From Saprospirales bacterium (GTDB lineage Bacteria > Bacteroidota > Bacteroidia > Chitinophagales > JADIYW01): 64,000 nt of DNA. Where the stretch lies: NCBI GenBank assembly GCA_016711605.1, contig JADJSS010000016.1, positions 1 to 64,000 on the forward strand, written 5' to 3'. The translations under genes and the position numbers were made by a program. The notes beneath the pieces were generated by a model. That model was not told the DNA's origin. It saw only the letters and a list, made by a program, of their open reading frames with translations, and searched no databases. Shown here piece by piece: positions 9,856-18,362 of this stretch (position 1 is the stretch's first letter; each line of letters starts with the position of its first letter).

Positions 9856-10509
9856 ATGAACATTCAACGACTTATAATTATACTTTTATTTTCTACGTTT
9901 GGAAATTTATTTTCACAAATAAGAATTCTAAACCAAAGTTTAATTTTCCCAGATTCTGCAGTTTTGTATGTTGGTGTTGATAATAGGTTGAAAATTGAAG
10001 GCACTGATTCTTCTAAACAATACTATGTTCATTCAAGTTATGGTAATTTAAAAGAAAGCGCTTTCAGGAATTTTAATACATTTTATTTGTACGGCAATAA
10101 ATACAATTACAGAGATACTATTATCGTCTATAATAGTAAAATGCAAAAATTGGCAGAACAAATTTTCAGAGTTGATTTTATTAACAATCCTGTTACTGTA
10201 TTAGACAGCATTCCAGTTGGTTTGATTACAAAAAATCAATTACTAAAAGCACAGCGATTGTATGTAATAATTCCAAATTGCTTGCTTAGAAGTATGTTTG
10301 ATATTCTTAGTTTTAATGTAACTTTTGATTGTAAAAAATGTGATGGCTTTTCAGTGATTTCAAACATTGGATCATTTTTGTCGCCACAATTCTATAAAGC
10401 GATTCCTTACTTGACTTTCGGTGATAAAGTGATATTTGAAGAAATAAAAGTAAAAGGTGTTGATGGTTTGTCCAGAAAATTACCATCAATAACTTACACC
10501 ATAAAATAA
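9856..10509 (+). CDS. Secreted protein resembling the GldM C-terminal domains
   Basis: A 217-residue protein with a signal peptide (residues 1-21, ending FSQ). The mature part starts with LIFPDSAVLYVGVDNRLKIEG and ends with LTFGDKVIFEEIKVKGVDGLSRKLPSITYTI. Both recall the C-terminal beta domains of GldM, the periplasmic component of the type IX secretion/gliding motor. GldM itself has about 520 residues with an N-terminal transmembrane helix and helical bundle, which are absent here. This may be a free-standing paralogue of the GldM C-terminus, but the similarity is judged by eye. It is divergent from the DUF885 gene and sits just before the his leader. Confidence 0.5.
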   Translation: MNIQRLIIILLFSTFGNLFSQIRILNQSLIFPDSAVLYVGVDNRLKIEGTDSSKQYYVHSSYGNLKESAFRNFNTFYLYGNKYNYRDTIIVYNSKMQKLAEQIFRVDFINNPVTVLDSIPVGLITKNQLLKAQRLYVIIPNCLLRSMFDILSFNVTFDCKKCDGFSVISNIGSFLSPQFYKAIPYLTFGDKVIFEEIKVKGVDGLSRKLPSITYTIK

Positions 10510-10551
10510 GCATCTAACAAATCCTTAATACTACAACTGCTTTTTTCTTTT

Positions 10552-10559
10552 TATATTTG
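10552..10559 (+). promoter_or_regulatory. Bacteroidota-type -7 box (TATATTTG) before the his cluster
   Basis: An exact TAnnTTTG box that would place the transcription start at about 10564, right at a small ATG ORF (10565). No clear TTTG is found 19-21 bases upstream, so only the -7 element is supported. The spacing to the leader ATG is almost the same as in the trp leader. A second match, TAAATTTG at 10674-10681, lies 4 bases before the hisG ATG. Confidence 0.45.
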
Positions 10560-10564
10560 AAATC

Positions 10565-10612
10565 ATGTTAGCACAATTATACATTCTTGCTTCAACTTTT
10601 CATCACTCTTAG
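10565..10612 (+). CDS. Candidate his leader peptide (two His codons)
   Basis: A 15-codon ORF, MLAQLYILASTFHHS, with tandem His codons (CAT CAC, 10601-10606) just before the stop. It starts 6 bases after a TAnnTTTG box. Two mutually exclusive pairings are visible: CACTC 10604-10608 with GAGTG 10613-10617, and TAGCAC 10569-10574 with GTGCTA 10615-10620. Neither hairpin is followed directly by a strong U tract, so the mechanism, if real, is unclear. Two His codons is few for a his attenuator. The position in front of hisG and the likeness to the trp leader are the main arguments. Confidence 0.35.
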   Translation: MLAQLYILASTFHHS

Positions 10613-10685
10613 GAGTGCTATATCTATTTTTCCAAATCCTTATTATTTCTTATTTAGTTAATACTCAAAAAAGTAAATTTGTTTT

Positions 10686-11543
10686 ATGCAAAAATTAAAA
10701 CTCGCCATACAAAAAAAAGGTCGCTTAAGTGAAGAATCCATCAAACTCATCAATGAATGTGATATTTCGTTTCCAAATAGTTCAGGAAAATTAGTAACTG
10801 CTGCATATGATTTTCCAATTGAAATCTTGTTTCTGCGTGATGATGATATTCCTGATTATGTGCAAGATGGTGTGGCTGATATTGGCATTGTTGGCGAAAA
10901 TGTGTTAGTTGAATCTAACAAAAAAGTAGATGAAGTGTTGAAAATGGGTTTTGGAAAATGCCGTTTGTCATTGGCCGTGCCACGTAACATGCAATACAAT
11001 TCTATCAACGATTTAGCAAACACATCTATTGCAACTTCGTATCCAAGAATTCTGCAAAATTACTTAGATGCTAAAAATGTAAAAGCGGATATTCATGTCA
11101 TTTCTGGTTCGGTAGAAATTGCACCAAGCATTGGTTTGGCAACAGCTATTTGTGATATTGTTTCCACAGGTTCAACTTTATTAAGTAATGGCTTGAAAGA
11201 AGTTGAACAGATATTTCAATCAGAAGCAATTTTGGTAAAACATAAAAATTTATCAACGGAAAAAAATGAGATTTTAAATAATCTTTTATTTCGATTAGAA
11301 GCGGTAAAACGTGCACAAAAAAATAAATACATTTTGTTGAACGCACCAAACGAAAGTTTACCTAAAATTTTTGATTTGTTGCCAGGCATCAATGCACCAA
11401 CTGTGCAAGCATTATCAAAACAAGGTTGGAGTTCAGTGCATTCAGTAATTACACAAAAAGATTTCTGGGAAAAAATTCAACAATTAAAAGAAGCTGGAGC
11501 TGAAGGAATTTTAGTGATGCCAATTGAAAAACTAATTTATTAA
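10686..11543 (+). CDS. hisG: ATP phosphoribosyltransferase (long form)
   Basis: First enzyme of histidine synthesis, joining ATP and PRPP. At 285 residues it is the long HisG form. The N-terminal catalytic domain begins MQKLKLAIQKKGRLSEES, the core has DVADIGIVGENV-like DGVADIGIVGENVLVE, and the PRPP loop region reads AICDIVSTGSTL. The C-terminal ACT-like regulatory domain (from about residue 210, INAPTVQALSKQGW ... EGILVMPIEKLI) is the usual site of histidine feedback inhibition. It opens the hisG-hisD-hisC-hisB cluster, and hisD follows after 54 bases. Confidence 0.95.
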   Translation: MQKLKLAIQKKGRLSEESIKLINECDISFPNSSGKLVTAAYDFPIEILFLRDDDIPDYVQDGVADIGIVGENVLVESNKKVDEVLKMGFGKCRLSLAVPRNMQYNSINDLANTSIATSYPRILQNYLDAKNVKADIHVISGSVEIAPSIGLATAICDIVSTGSTLLSNGLKEVEQIFQSEAILVKHKNLSTEKNEILNNLLFRLEAVKRAQKNKYILLNAPNESLPKIFDLLPGINAPTVQALSKQGWSSVHSVITQKDFWEKIQQLKEAGAEGILVMPIEKLIY

Positions 11544-11544
11544 A

Positions 11545-11589
11545 CCTTAGCGCACTTTGCGTAAAACCTTTGAGTGCTTTGCGGTAAAA
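11545..11589. repeat. CTTTGCG-type intergenic repeat between hisG and hisD
   Basis: The spacer is made of repeated words (cttagcgcactttgcg, then aaaacctttgagtgctttgcgg). Related strings lie before trpG (23919-23950) and in the NUDIX-AEC spacer (51325-51355). No coding potential is seen. Because of it, the in-frame TTG at 11574 is not taken as the hisD start. Confidence 0.55.
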
Positions 11590-11597
11590 TACAATTT

Positions 11598-12875
11598 ATG
11601 CAAATTATAAAATATCCATCAAAAGAAACTTGGAACGAAATACTGAAACGACCAACACAATCGTTAGCAGACATCGAACAAAAAGTAATTCCAATTTTAG
11701 AAGACGTAAAACTACGTGGTGATGAAGCATTGAAATTTTATGCTCAAAAATTTGATAATGTCGAATTAACTGAATTGTCAGTTTCAGCAAAAGAAATAGA
11801 AGAAGCATTAACGTTAGTTTCAGAAGAATTGAAGCAAGCCATTGAGGTAGCTTATTCTAATATCTTCAAATTTCATCAGCAACAACAAACCAAAGTAGAA
11901 GTAATTGAAACAACAGAAGGTGTTCATTGTTGGCGAAAATCTGTTGGTATTGAAAAAGTGGGTTTGTACATTCCAGGTGGCACTGCACCATTGTTTTCTA
12001 CTGTTTTGATGTTGGCAATTCCTGCAAAAATTGCCGACTGCAAAGAAATTATTTTATGCACACCACCAAATGCAGCAGGCAAAATTCATCCAGCAATTTT
12101 ATATACTGCAAACTTGTGTGGAATTCAAAAAATATATAAAGTTGGTGGCGCACAAGCAATTGCTGCCATGGCTTATGGTACGGAAACAATTCCACAAGTA
12201 TATAAAATTTTTGGACCAGGAAATCAATATGTAACGGCGGCCAAACAACTAGTAAATAAAGATGGAATCGCAATAGATATGCCAGCTGGACCAAGTGAAG
12301 TTTTAGTAATTGGTGATGATGAATCTCGACCAGATTTTATTGCAGCAGATTTATTGTCGCAAGCGGAACATGGCGCAGATAGTCAAGTAATTTTTGTAAC
12401 AACTGAAGAAGCATATTTGAATTTGGTACATTTCGCTATCGACCAACAATTGCGTGATTTACCAAGAAAAGAATTGGCAGAAAAAGCATTAGCAAACAGC
12501 AAACTTATTTTGGTAAAAGATATAGATGAAGCTATTGAATTAAGTAATTTTTACGCACCTGAACATTTGATTTTGCAAATCAGAAATGCAGAAGAAGTTG
12601 CGGAAAAAGTGATAAATGCAGGCTCTGTTTTTATTGGACATTACACACCAGAAAGTGCTGGAGATTATGCAAGTGGCACCAATCATACCTTGCCAACCAA
12701 TGGATTTGCTCGTGCTTATTCTGGTGTTTCTGTAGATTCTTTTGTAAAGAAAATTACGTTTCAAAAAATTACAAAAGAAGGCTTGCAAAATCTTGGTAAA
12801 ACGATAGAAATTATGGCAGAAAATGAAGAATTAAATGCTCACAAAAATGCAGTATCGATTAGGTTAAAAGGATAA
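11598..12875 (+). CDS. hisD: Histidinol dehydrogenase
   Basis: Catalyses the last two oxidations from histidinol to histidine, using NAD and zinc. The protein has 425 residues from the ATG at 11598 (MQIIKYPSKETW). A TTG 24 bases upstream lies in repeat sequence and was not used. Family landmarks are VGLYIPGGTAPLFSTVLML, KVGGAQAIAAMAYGT, KIFGPGNQYVTAAK, the catalytic region LLSQAEHGADSQVIF, and SAGDYASGTNHTLPTNGFAR. All zinc- and substrate-binding motifs look intact. Confidence 0.95.
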   Translation: MQIIKYPSKETWNEILKRPTQSLADIEQKVIPILEDVKLRGDEALKFYAQKFDNVELTELSVSAKEIEEALTLVSEELKQAIEVAYSNIFKFHQQQQTKVEVIETTEGVHCWRKSVGIEKVGLYIPGGTAPLFSTVLMLAIPAKIADCKEIILCTPPNAAGKIHPAILYTANLCGIQKIYKVGGAQAIAAMAYGTETIPQVYKIFGPGNQYVTAAKQLVNKDGIAIDMPAGPSEVLVIGDDESRPDFIAADLLSQAEHGADSQVIFVTTEEAYLNLVHFAIDQQLRDLPRKELAEKALANSKLILVKDIDEAIELSNFYAPEHLILQIRNAEEVAEKVINAGSVFIGHYTPESAGDYASGTNHTLPTNGFARAYSGVSVDSFVKKITFQKITKEGLQNLGKTIEIMAENEELNAHKNAVSIRLKG

Positions 12876-12939
12876 GAGTTAATTGTTATAAGTTGTAAGA
12901 AAATTTTAATCCTTAACTAATAATCTATAACATCACAAT

Positions 12940-14049
12940 ATGAAAAAAATTGAAATAAATAATTTAGTTTGTCCGCATGTCTTAAATATGAAAGCATATT
13001 CATCTGCACGCATGGAATACGATGGTAAAGATGGTGTTTTTTTAGATGCGAATGAAAATAGTTTAGGATCTGTAACTTCAGAAATACACAACCGTTATCC
13101 AGATCCATTACAATCTGATTTAAAAAAAGAAATCGCAAACGTTTATAATGTATTACCAAATCAACTTTTTTTGGGCAACGGAAGCGATGAGTGTATTAAC
13201 GTGTTAATTCAAGCATTCTGCAGAAGTGGATTGGATAAAATAGTTCAATTTTCTCCAACTTTTTCTATGTATGAACATGCTGCAAAAGTTATGAATATTG
13301 AGGTTGTTGATGTATTATTAAATGAATCAGATTTCCAGATAAATACAAATGAACTTTTTCCAACACTAGGAAAGTCAACAAATACGAGTAGTTTGAAAGA
13401 TGAAAACAAGAATGAGATTAAACAAGGTGTAGTGAAAATCATTTTTATTTGCTCACCAAATAATCCAACAGGTAACTTGATAAATAAAAACGACATCGAA
13501 TTTATCTTAACTAATTTTGATGGCTTGGTCGTGATAGATGAAGCTTATCAAGATTTTAGTGGAAACGAAAGTTGGTTAAATCGATTACATGAATTTCAAA
13601 ATTTAGTTGTTATAAATACATTTTCAAAATCTTTTGGAATGGCAGATGCTCGATTAGGTATGTTGTTTGCAAATAGTGAAATTATTCATTTTATGAATAC
13701 CATTAAAATGCCTTACAACATTACACAACATACGATTCAGTTAGGACTAGAAGCGATTCGTAATTTGTCTAAAAAACAAGCATTTATTATTGAGTTGTTG
13801 AAAGAAAAAAGATATTTGAATACAGAATTAAATAAAATTTCAACAGTAAAAAAAGTCTATCCTTCTGATACTAATTTTATTTTATTTGAAGTAGATGATG
13901 CAAATGCAGTGTACCAATATTTATTATCCAATCAAGTTATTATTAGAAATAGAAACAGTGCGCCGTTGCTAAAAGGTTGTTTACGTGTTAGTGTTGGCAC
14001 TAAACAAGAGAATGAAAAATTTATTGAAGTTTTGAAAAATTATAATTAA
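12940..14049 (+). CDS. hisC: Histidinol-phosphate aminotransferase
   Basis: PLP-dependent class I/II aminotransferase of histidine synthesis, 369 residues. Landmarks: LDANENSLG near the N-terminus, NRYPDPLQSDL, FLGNGSDECI, FICSPNNPTGN, VVIDEAYQDFSG, the PLP lysine in NTFSKSFGMADARLGML, and the C-terminal LRVSVGTKQENEKFIEVL. It sits 64 bases after hisD in the same orientation. A toxin-antitoxin pair follows after 23 bases, before hisB. Confidence 0.95.
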   Translation: MKKIEINNLVCPHVLNMKAYSSARMEYDGKDGVFLDANENSLGSVTSEIHNRYPDPLQSDLKKEIANVYNVLPNQLFLGNGSDECINVLIQAFCRSGLDKIVQFSPTFSMYEHAAKVMNIEVVDVLLNESDFQINTNELFPTLGKSTNTSSLKDENKNEIKQGVVKIIFICSPNNPTGNLINKNDIEFILTNFDGLVVIDEAYQDFSGNESWLNRLHEFQNLVVINTFSKSFGMADARLGMLFANSEIIHFMNTIKMPYNITQHTIQLGLEAIRNLSKKQAFIIELLKEKRYLNTELNKISTVKKVYPSDTNFILFEVDDANAVYQYLLSNQVIIRNRNSAPLLKGCLRVSVGTKQENEKFIEVLKNYN

Positions 14050-14072
14050 ATTTAGATGTTAAAATAATTGAA

Positions 14073-14309
14073 ATGACTACGCTACAAGTACGTAATAATT
14101 TAAAAAAATATATTGATGTTGCCGATGAAGATGCAATTAAACGTATTAATAGTTTTATTCAAATTGACAAAGAACAAAATGATGAGTTTGATGACTTAAC
14201 AGATGAACAGGAACGAATGTTAAATGAAGCAATTGAAGAATCAGATAAAGGTTTAGGAATTCCACATGATGAGGTAATGAAAAAGTATGCAAAATGGTTG
14301 AAGAAATAA
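14073..14309 (+). CDS. Antitoxin-like small protein
   Basis: A 78-residue acidic protein, MTTLQVRNNLKKYIDVADED..., with a C-terminus rich in Glu/Lys (SDKGLGIPHDEVMKKYAKWLKK). The phrase GLGIPHDEVMKKY is typical of antitoxins paired with RelE/ParE toxins in Bacteroidota. It would bind and neutralise the toxin encoded next, and probably autoregulate. It overlaps the next gene by 16 bases, a strong sign of translational coupling. No clear DNA-binding domain was recognised, so the family assignment is by pattern and context. Confidence 0.7.
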   Translation: MTTLQVRNNLKKYIDVADEDAIKRINSFIQIDKEQNDEFDDLTDEQERMLNEAIEESDKGLGIPHDEVMKKYAKWLKK

Positions 14310-14596
14310 TTTGGTCAACTAAAGCATCCATTTCATTCGACGAAAATATTAAATTTCTTGAAGAATTTTGGTCTGATAATGAAGTCGAAAGATTTGTTAA
14401 TCATACAGATATTACAATTGATTTAATTAAACACCATACACTCGCATTTCCAAAATATAAAAAATATTATAACATAAGAAAAGCACTTGTTGTAAAACAA
14501 GTTTCATTATTTTATAAGTATTATCCAAAACAAAAGAAAATTCAGTTATTAGTTTTCTTTAATAATTTTCAGAAACCATCAAAACTTAAATTATAA
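14294..14596 (+). CDS. RelE/ParE-family toxin
   Basis: A 100-residue protein with the RelE/ParE plan: N-terminal EEIIWSTKASISFDENIKFLEEFW, a central helix SDNEVERFVNHTDITIDLI, then YNIRKALVVKQVSLFYKYYPKQKKIQLLVFFNNFQKP. The VSLFYKY...I.LL.FF.N strand pair is characteristic. The family includes mRNA interferases and gyrase poisons. Which activity applies here is not evident. It overlaps the antitoxin and ends 3 bases before hisB, so the pair sits inside the his transcription unit. Confidence 0.75.
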   Translation: MVEEIIWSTKASISFDENIKFLEEFWSDNEVERFVNHTDITIDLIKHHTLAFPKYKKYYNIRKALVVKQVSLFYKYYPKQKKIQLLVFFNNFQKPSKLKL

Positions 14597-14599
14597 TAA

Positions 14600-15730
14600 A
14601 TGCAAAAAATACTATTCATTGATAGAGATGGAACACTTATAGATGAACCAAAAGATAATTTTCAAGTTGATAGTTTTGATAAATTAAAATTCTTACCAAA
14701 CGCAATTTCTAACTTGAAAAAAATTGTAGATGAAACAGATTTTATTTTAGTGATGGTTACCAACCAAGATGGACTCGGAACAAAAGCATTTCCGGAAAAA
14801 ACATTTTGGCCAGTTCATAATTTAATGTTGGATATTTTTACATCAGAAGGAATATTTTTTGAAGATGTTTTAATTGATAAAACATTTGCAAAAGACAATG
14901 CACCAACACGAAAACCAAACACTGGTTTGTTGACAAAATATTTAGACACTACAAAATATGATTTGCAAAATTCCTTTGTAATTGGCGATCGATTAACTGA
15001 TATTCAACTCGCTAAAAATCTAAATGCAAAAGGTATTCTCATTGGCAGAAGTGCAGATAAAATTGATGACAATAAATTAAATGCAAAAGAATTAAAAAAA
15101 TCTATTGCGTTGCAAACAGATAATTGGAAAGATATTTATGATTTTTTAAAATCACCTGAACGCATTACCATTATTCAACGCAATACCAATGAAACAAAAA
15201 TTTCTGTAAAACTAAATTTAGATGGAACAGGAAAATCATCTATAAAAACTGGTTTAGGATTTTTTGATCACATGTTAGAACAATTATCCAAACATTCTGG
15301 CTGTGATTTAGACATTAAAGTAAAAGGCGATTTGCACATCGACGAACACCACACCATAGAAGATACTGCAATTGCTTTAGGTGAAGCATTTCTGCAAGCA
15401 CTTGGAAACAAAAAAGGCATTGCACGCTATGGCTTTTTATTGCCAATGGACGATGTATTAGCGCAAGTGGCGATTGATTTTTCAGGAAGACCTTGGATAG
15501 TATGGAAAGCTAAATTTTCAAGAGAAAAAGTAGGTGATATGCCAACCGAATTGTTTTTTCATTTCTGGAAATCATTTTCAGATGCAGCAAAATGCAATCT
15601 CAATATTAAAGCTGAAGGCGATAACGAACATCATAAAATTGAAGCCATCTTCAAAGCAGTTGCAAAATCCATAAAAATAGCCGTAAAACGCGAAGGAAAC
15701 GACCTGCCGACGACCAAAGGTTTGCTTTAA
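14600..15730 (+). CDS. hisB: Bifunctional histidinol-phosphatase / imidazoleglycerol-phosphate dehydratase
   Basis: A 376-residue fusion. The N-terminal HAD phosphatase (residues 1-165) has FIDRDGTLID with both catalytic Asp residues, VTNQDG, RKPNTGLL and VIGDRLTDIQLA. The Cys/His zinc-loop residues of E. coli HisB are not present in the matching segment (DKTFAKDNAPTRKP). The dehydratase begins at about residue 185 and shows the metal motifs FFDHMLEQLSKH, DEHHTIEDTAIALGEA and EGDNEHHKIEAIFKA. It is the last his gene here: hisH, hisA, hisF and hisI/IE do not follow, so the pathway is completed elsewhere. Confidence 0.95.
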   Translation: MQKILFIDRDGTLIDEPKDNFQVDSFDKLKFLPNAISNLKKIVDETDFILVMVTNQDGLGTKAFPEKTFWPVHNLMLDIFTSEGIFFEDVLIDKTFAKDNAPTRKPNTGLLTKYLDTTKYDLQNSFVIGDRLTDIQLAKNLNAKGILIGRSADKIDDNKLNAKELKKSIALQTDNWKDIYDFLKSPERITIIQRNTNETKISVKLNLDGTGKSSIKTGLGFFDHMLEQLSKHSGCDLDIKVKGDLHIDEHHTIEDTAIALGEAFLQALGNKKGIARYGFLLPMDDVLAQVAIDFSGRPWIVWKAKFSREKVGDMPTELFFHFWKSFSDAAKCNLNIKAEGDNEHHKIEAIFKAVAKSIKIAVKREGNDLPTTKGLL

Positions 15731-15890
15731 ATTACCGAATTCTCAATCAAAACGACCGTTTGATAAGTTTCTAGTGTTCTATAAAACGTATCAATTATTT
15801 TTGAGAATAACATTTCATATTAAAAATTTATTGTATAACTTTAGTGTGTAGTTCTATCTACTCTACGTCTAAAAACACAAATCCTAATTA

Positions 15891-15934
15891 TTTCGTGGTT
15901 TTCCTTAGAAATCAAATTTCATGGTTTTCCTTGA
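15891..15934. repeat. Short direct repeat in the spacer after hisB
   Basis: Two copies of TTTC(G/A)TGGTTTTCCTT(A)GA, at 15891-15909 and 15917-15934, lie 26 bases apart upstream of the promoter for the next gene. The spacer 15731-15981 contains no other recognisable feature. Confidence 0.4.
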
Positions 15935-15956
15935 TTTTTCGTTCTTTAATTCAATT

Positions 15957-15964
15957 TATCTTTG
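15957..15964 (+). promoter_or_regulatory. Bacteroidota-type -7 box (TATCTTTG)
   Basis: An exact TAnnTTTG match 17 bases upstream of the ATG at 15982. No good -33 TTTG is visible at the expected distance, so confidence is moderate. Confidence 0.4.
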
Positions 15965-15981
15965 CCAATAAAATAAACTCT

Positions 15982-17237
15982 ATGAAAAATATTTACACCT
16001 TTTTGTTTTTGTACTTTTATCCACAAGTAGTTTTGCGCAAGCACGATTAATCTTAAACAATGGTGGAATCGTAAATATCACCAATAGTGCATTTGTAGTG
16101 ATAGATAATCCAGCAACGAATGCAATTACACGGAATACTTCTGGTCATATTATTTCAGAAGGTGAGTTCAATCGCGTGAAATGGAATATCAACACAACTG
16201 CTGGAACTTATGTCGTTCCATTTGGTCGTGGTGCTGCAGAATATTTACCTGTTACGCTTACTACAGCAAGCGCTGTGAGTCCAGGTAGTAATGGCAGTCT
16301 AACCTTTGCAATGTATGGAGGAAACTGGTTAAATACAGGTTATTTACCAACTGGTATCACCAATTTTGTAAACAACAATGGAACCAATAATTCTGCGCAA
16401 GTTATTGATCGATTTTGGAGAATTGAACCAACGAATTATTCAACAAAACCTGCATTAAACAATTTGATTTTTACTTATAGAGATCCAGAATGGTCTGTTG
16501 CAAATAATTCAATTATTGAAAGTAATTTAATTGCACAACGTTACAATTCAACACTAAATGATTGGGACGACTTTATGCCTGGAACCGTTACTACACCAGC
16601 ATCTGATATTTCAACAGTAGCAACCTTGCCTTCAGCACAATTATTTACTTGGTGGACCTTAGTAGATAATCGCACTCCATTGCCTATTGAGTTAGTTAAT
16701 TTTAATGCAAAATGCGATGGAAATAAAGTAACAGTTACATGGCAAACAACTGCAGAAAAAAATAATAATTATTTTGAAGTAGAACGTTCAATTAATGGAA
16801 CAAATTTTCAATTAGTGGAAAAAGTTTTCTCGCAAAATTCCAATTCCAACGCCTTGCTTTCTTATCAATCAGTTGATAATAATTCGTTGGATGGAAAAGT
16901 TTATTATCGTTTAAAACAAGTGGATATAAATGGCAATTTTACCTATTCATCTGTAGTGGTAGTAACATGTTCAAATGCACTTGTTTCACCTATAGTAAAC
17001 ATATTTCCTAATCCAGCAGTTAGCAGTATTACAGTAGATATTAAAGGATTGATTGGTCAGAAAACTATACTGATTTATGACGTAATTGGACAAGAAATGA
17101 CAAAAAGACAAATTACTGATGACAACGAAAATATTCAGGAAACATTTGATGTTTCAACGTTTGCTAAAGCTACTTACATCATGCGTATTGATGTCGATGG
17201 TCATTTACATCAGATCATTAAATTTGTAAAAAATTAA
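15982..17237 (+). CDS. Secreted T9SS cargo protein, function unknown (frameshift in the signal peptide)
   Basis: A protein of about 418 residues. It starts MKNIYTFLFLYFL, then a one-base slip in the T run near 16013-16018 leads into STSSFAQARLILNNGGIVNITN, a complete signal peptide plus the mature start. The frame is then open to 17237. The central part (residues 30-200) is beta-rich with no recognised enzyme motif. A middle segment, LPIELVNFNAKCDGNKVTVTW...NNNYFEVERS, is the common module preceding T9SS tails. The end is a type A sorting domain (IFPNPAVSSITV ... TYIMRIDV...IIKFVKN). It is likely a surface or secreted structural protein. Confidence 0.7.
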
Positions 17238-17369
17238 AAATAAAACCAACTATGAAAAATTATTTTACACATATTCTTACTGTTTTGCATTATCTCTAAT
17301 TGATTAAATAATTTTCATAGTATTATTTTAAAAAGGTCATTTTAAAATGATTTTTAAAAATTAATTCTT

Positions 17370-18362
17370 ATGAGAAAATTAACCTGTATTATGCTTTACA
17401 CTTTTGATTGTAAGCATATTTTCTAAAAATGTATTAGCACAAAATGTCGGCATCAACGCTACAGGTGCAGCACCAAACGCATCAGCAATATTAGATGTTT
17501 CAGCTACCGACAAAGGATTATTACATCTCTATTAGTCTACAATACAGCAACAGTAAATGATGTAACTCCTGGATTCTACTATTGGAACGGAACCATCTGG
17601 ATTCGCTTTCAATCCAACTTAGATATAGATCACGATTGGTATGAAGTAGGCACCACCACAGCACCAAATGCAATCACCGATTCAATGATTCACACAGGAG
17701 ATATTGCCATCGGAAAAATCAATCCAGGCAAACCGACTAAATATTGCAAATACAGCAACCTGCATCATCAACTGCAATTAACCAGCGGAAACATTCAAGC
17801 TCAATCATTACGGTTTAGCTATGCTAATTTATAATAATACTTTCAATACAAATGCTTTTGTATAAGAACTAATTTACAAAGGTTCATCAAATAGCTTATA
17901 ATTATAATAGTGTTCTAACGAACTGGCGGACATAATGTGTTAATAAATTAGGAACAGGCAATGGTGCTTCTGGTATTAGAAGAGGTGTAAGTAATTGGTT
18001 CTATGGTATCAGCAATGATATTTATTATGGCTTGCTAAATTATTTTGTCAGACCTGAAGGTGCGGCTAGTTCGGGTCTTATTGTAAAACAGAATTTGCTA
18101 CGAAGTTACAAAAATGTTAACTATTAGCTTTTTTGCAAGTATCTGGAAATACGACCAGGGTTTTTTAATGATTAGAGATTCTGATAATAGAGTTCGGGTA
18201 TGGAATGTCAAATTCAATATCTAATGGGACGTTCGCAAAATACCTATGGAACCTATAATTATTTTAGAGGTTCTGTTTCGACATCTTATTGTACAATCAA
18301 ATAGATCCTTTAGCTAGTTTTCTGATCTTGGACTTTGGTTCGTATAACGAATAAATATATCA
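17370..18362 (+). pseudogene. Degraded N-terminal part of the tail-fibre-like protein
   Basis: From the ATG at 17370 the text can be followed only by changing frame several times: MRKLTCIMLY..., then VSIFSKNVLAQNVGINATGAAPNASAILD (signal peptide and the standard opening of Bacteroidota tail-fibre-like proteins), then VYNTATVNDVTPGFYYWNG and WYEVGTTTAPNAITDSM. From about 17800 to 18360 stops occur in all frames, with only scraps of the GTGxxYGxYN motif. Either the 5' third of the gene has really decayed, or the consensus is poor here because of repeats. The intact part follows directly. 17238-17369 contains only a 15-codon ORF at 17252 with no support. Confidence 0.6.

Noticed and set aside
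15844..16050. A 68-codon ORF spanning the start of the T9SS protein gene
   Set aside because: Its tail is the first half of the real signal peptide read before a T-run slip. The upstream part is spacer with short repeats.
17252..17299. Mini-ORF MKNYFTHILTVLHYL before the fibre gene
   Set aside because: It looks like a piece of a signal peptide, but no frame change continues it into anything recognisable.
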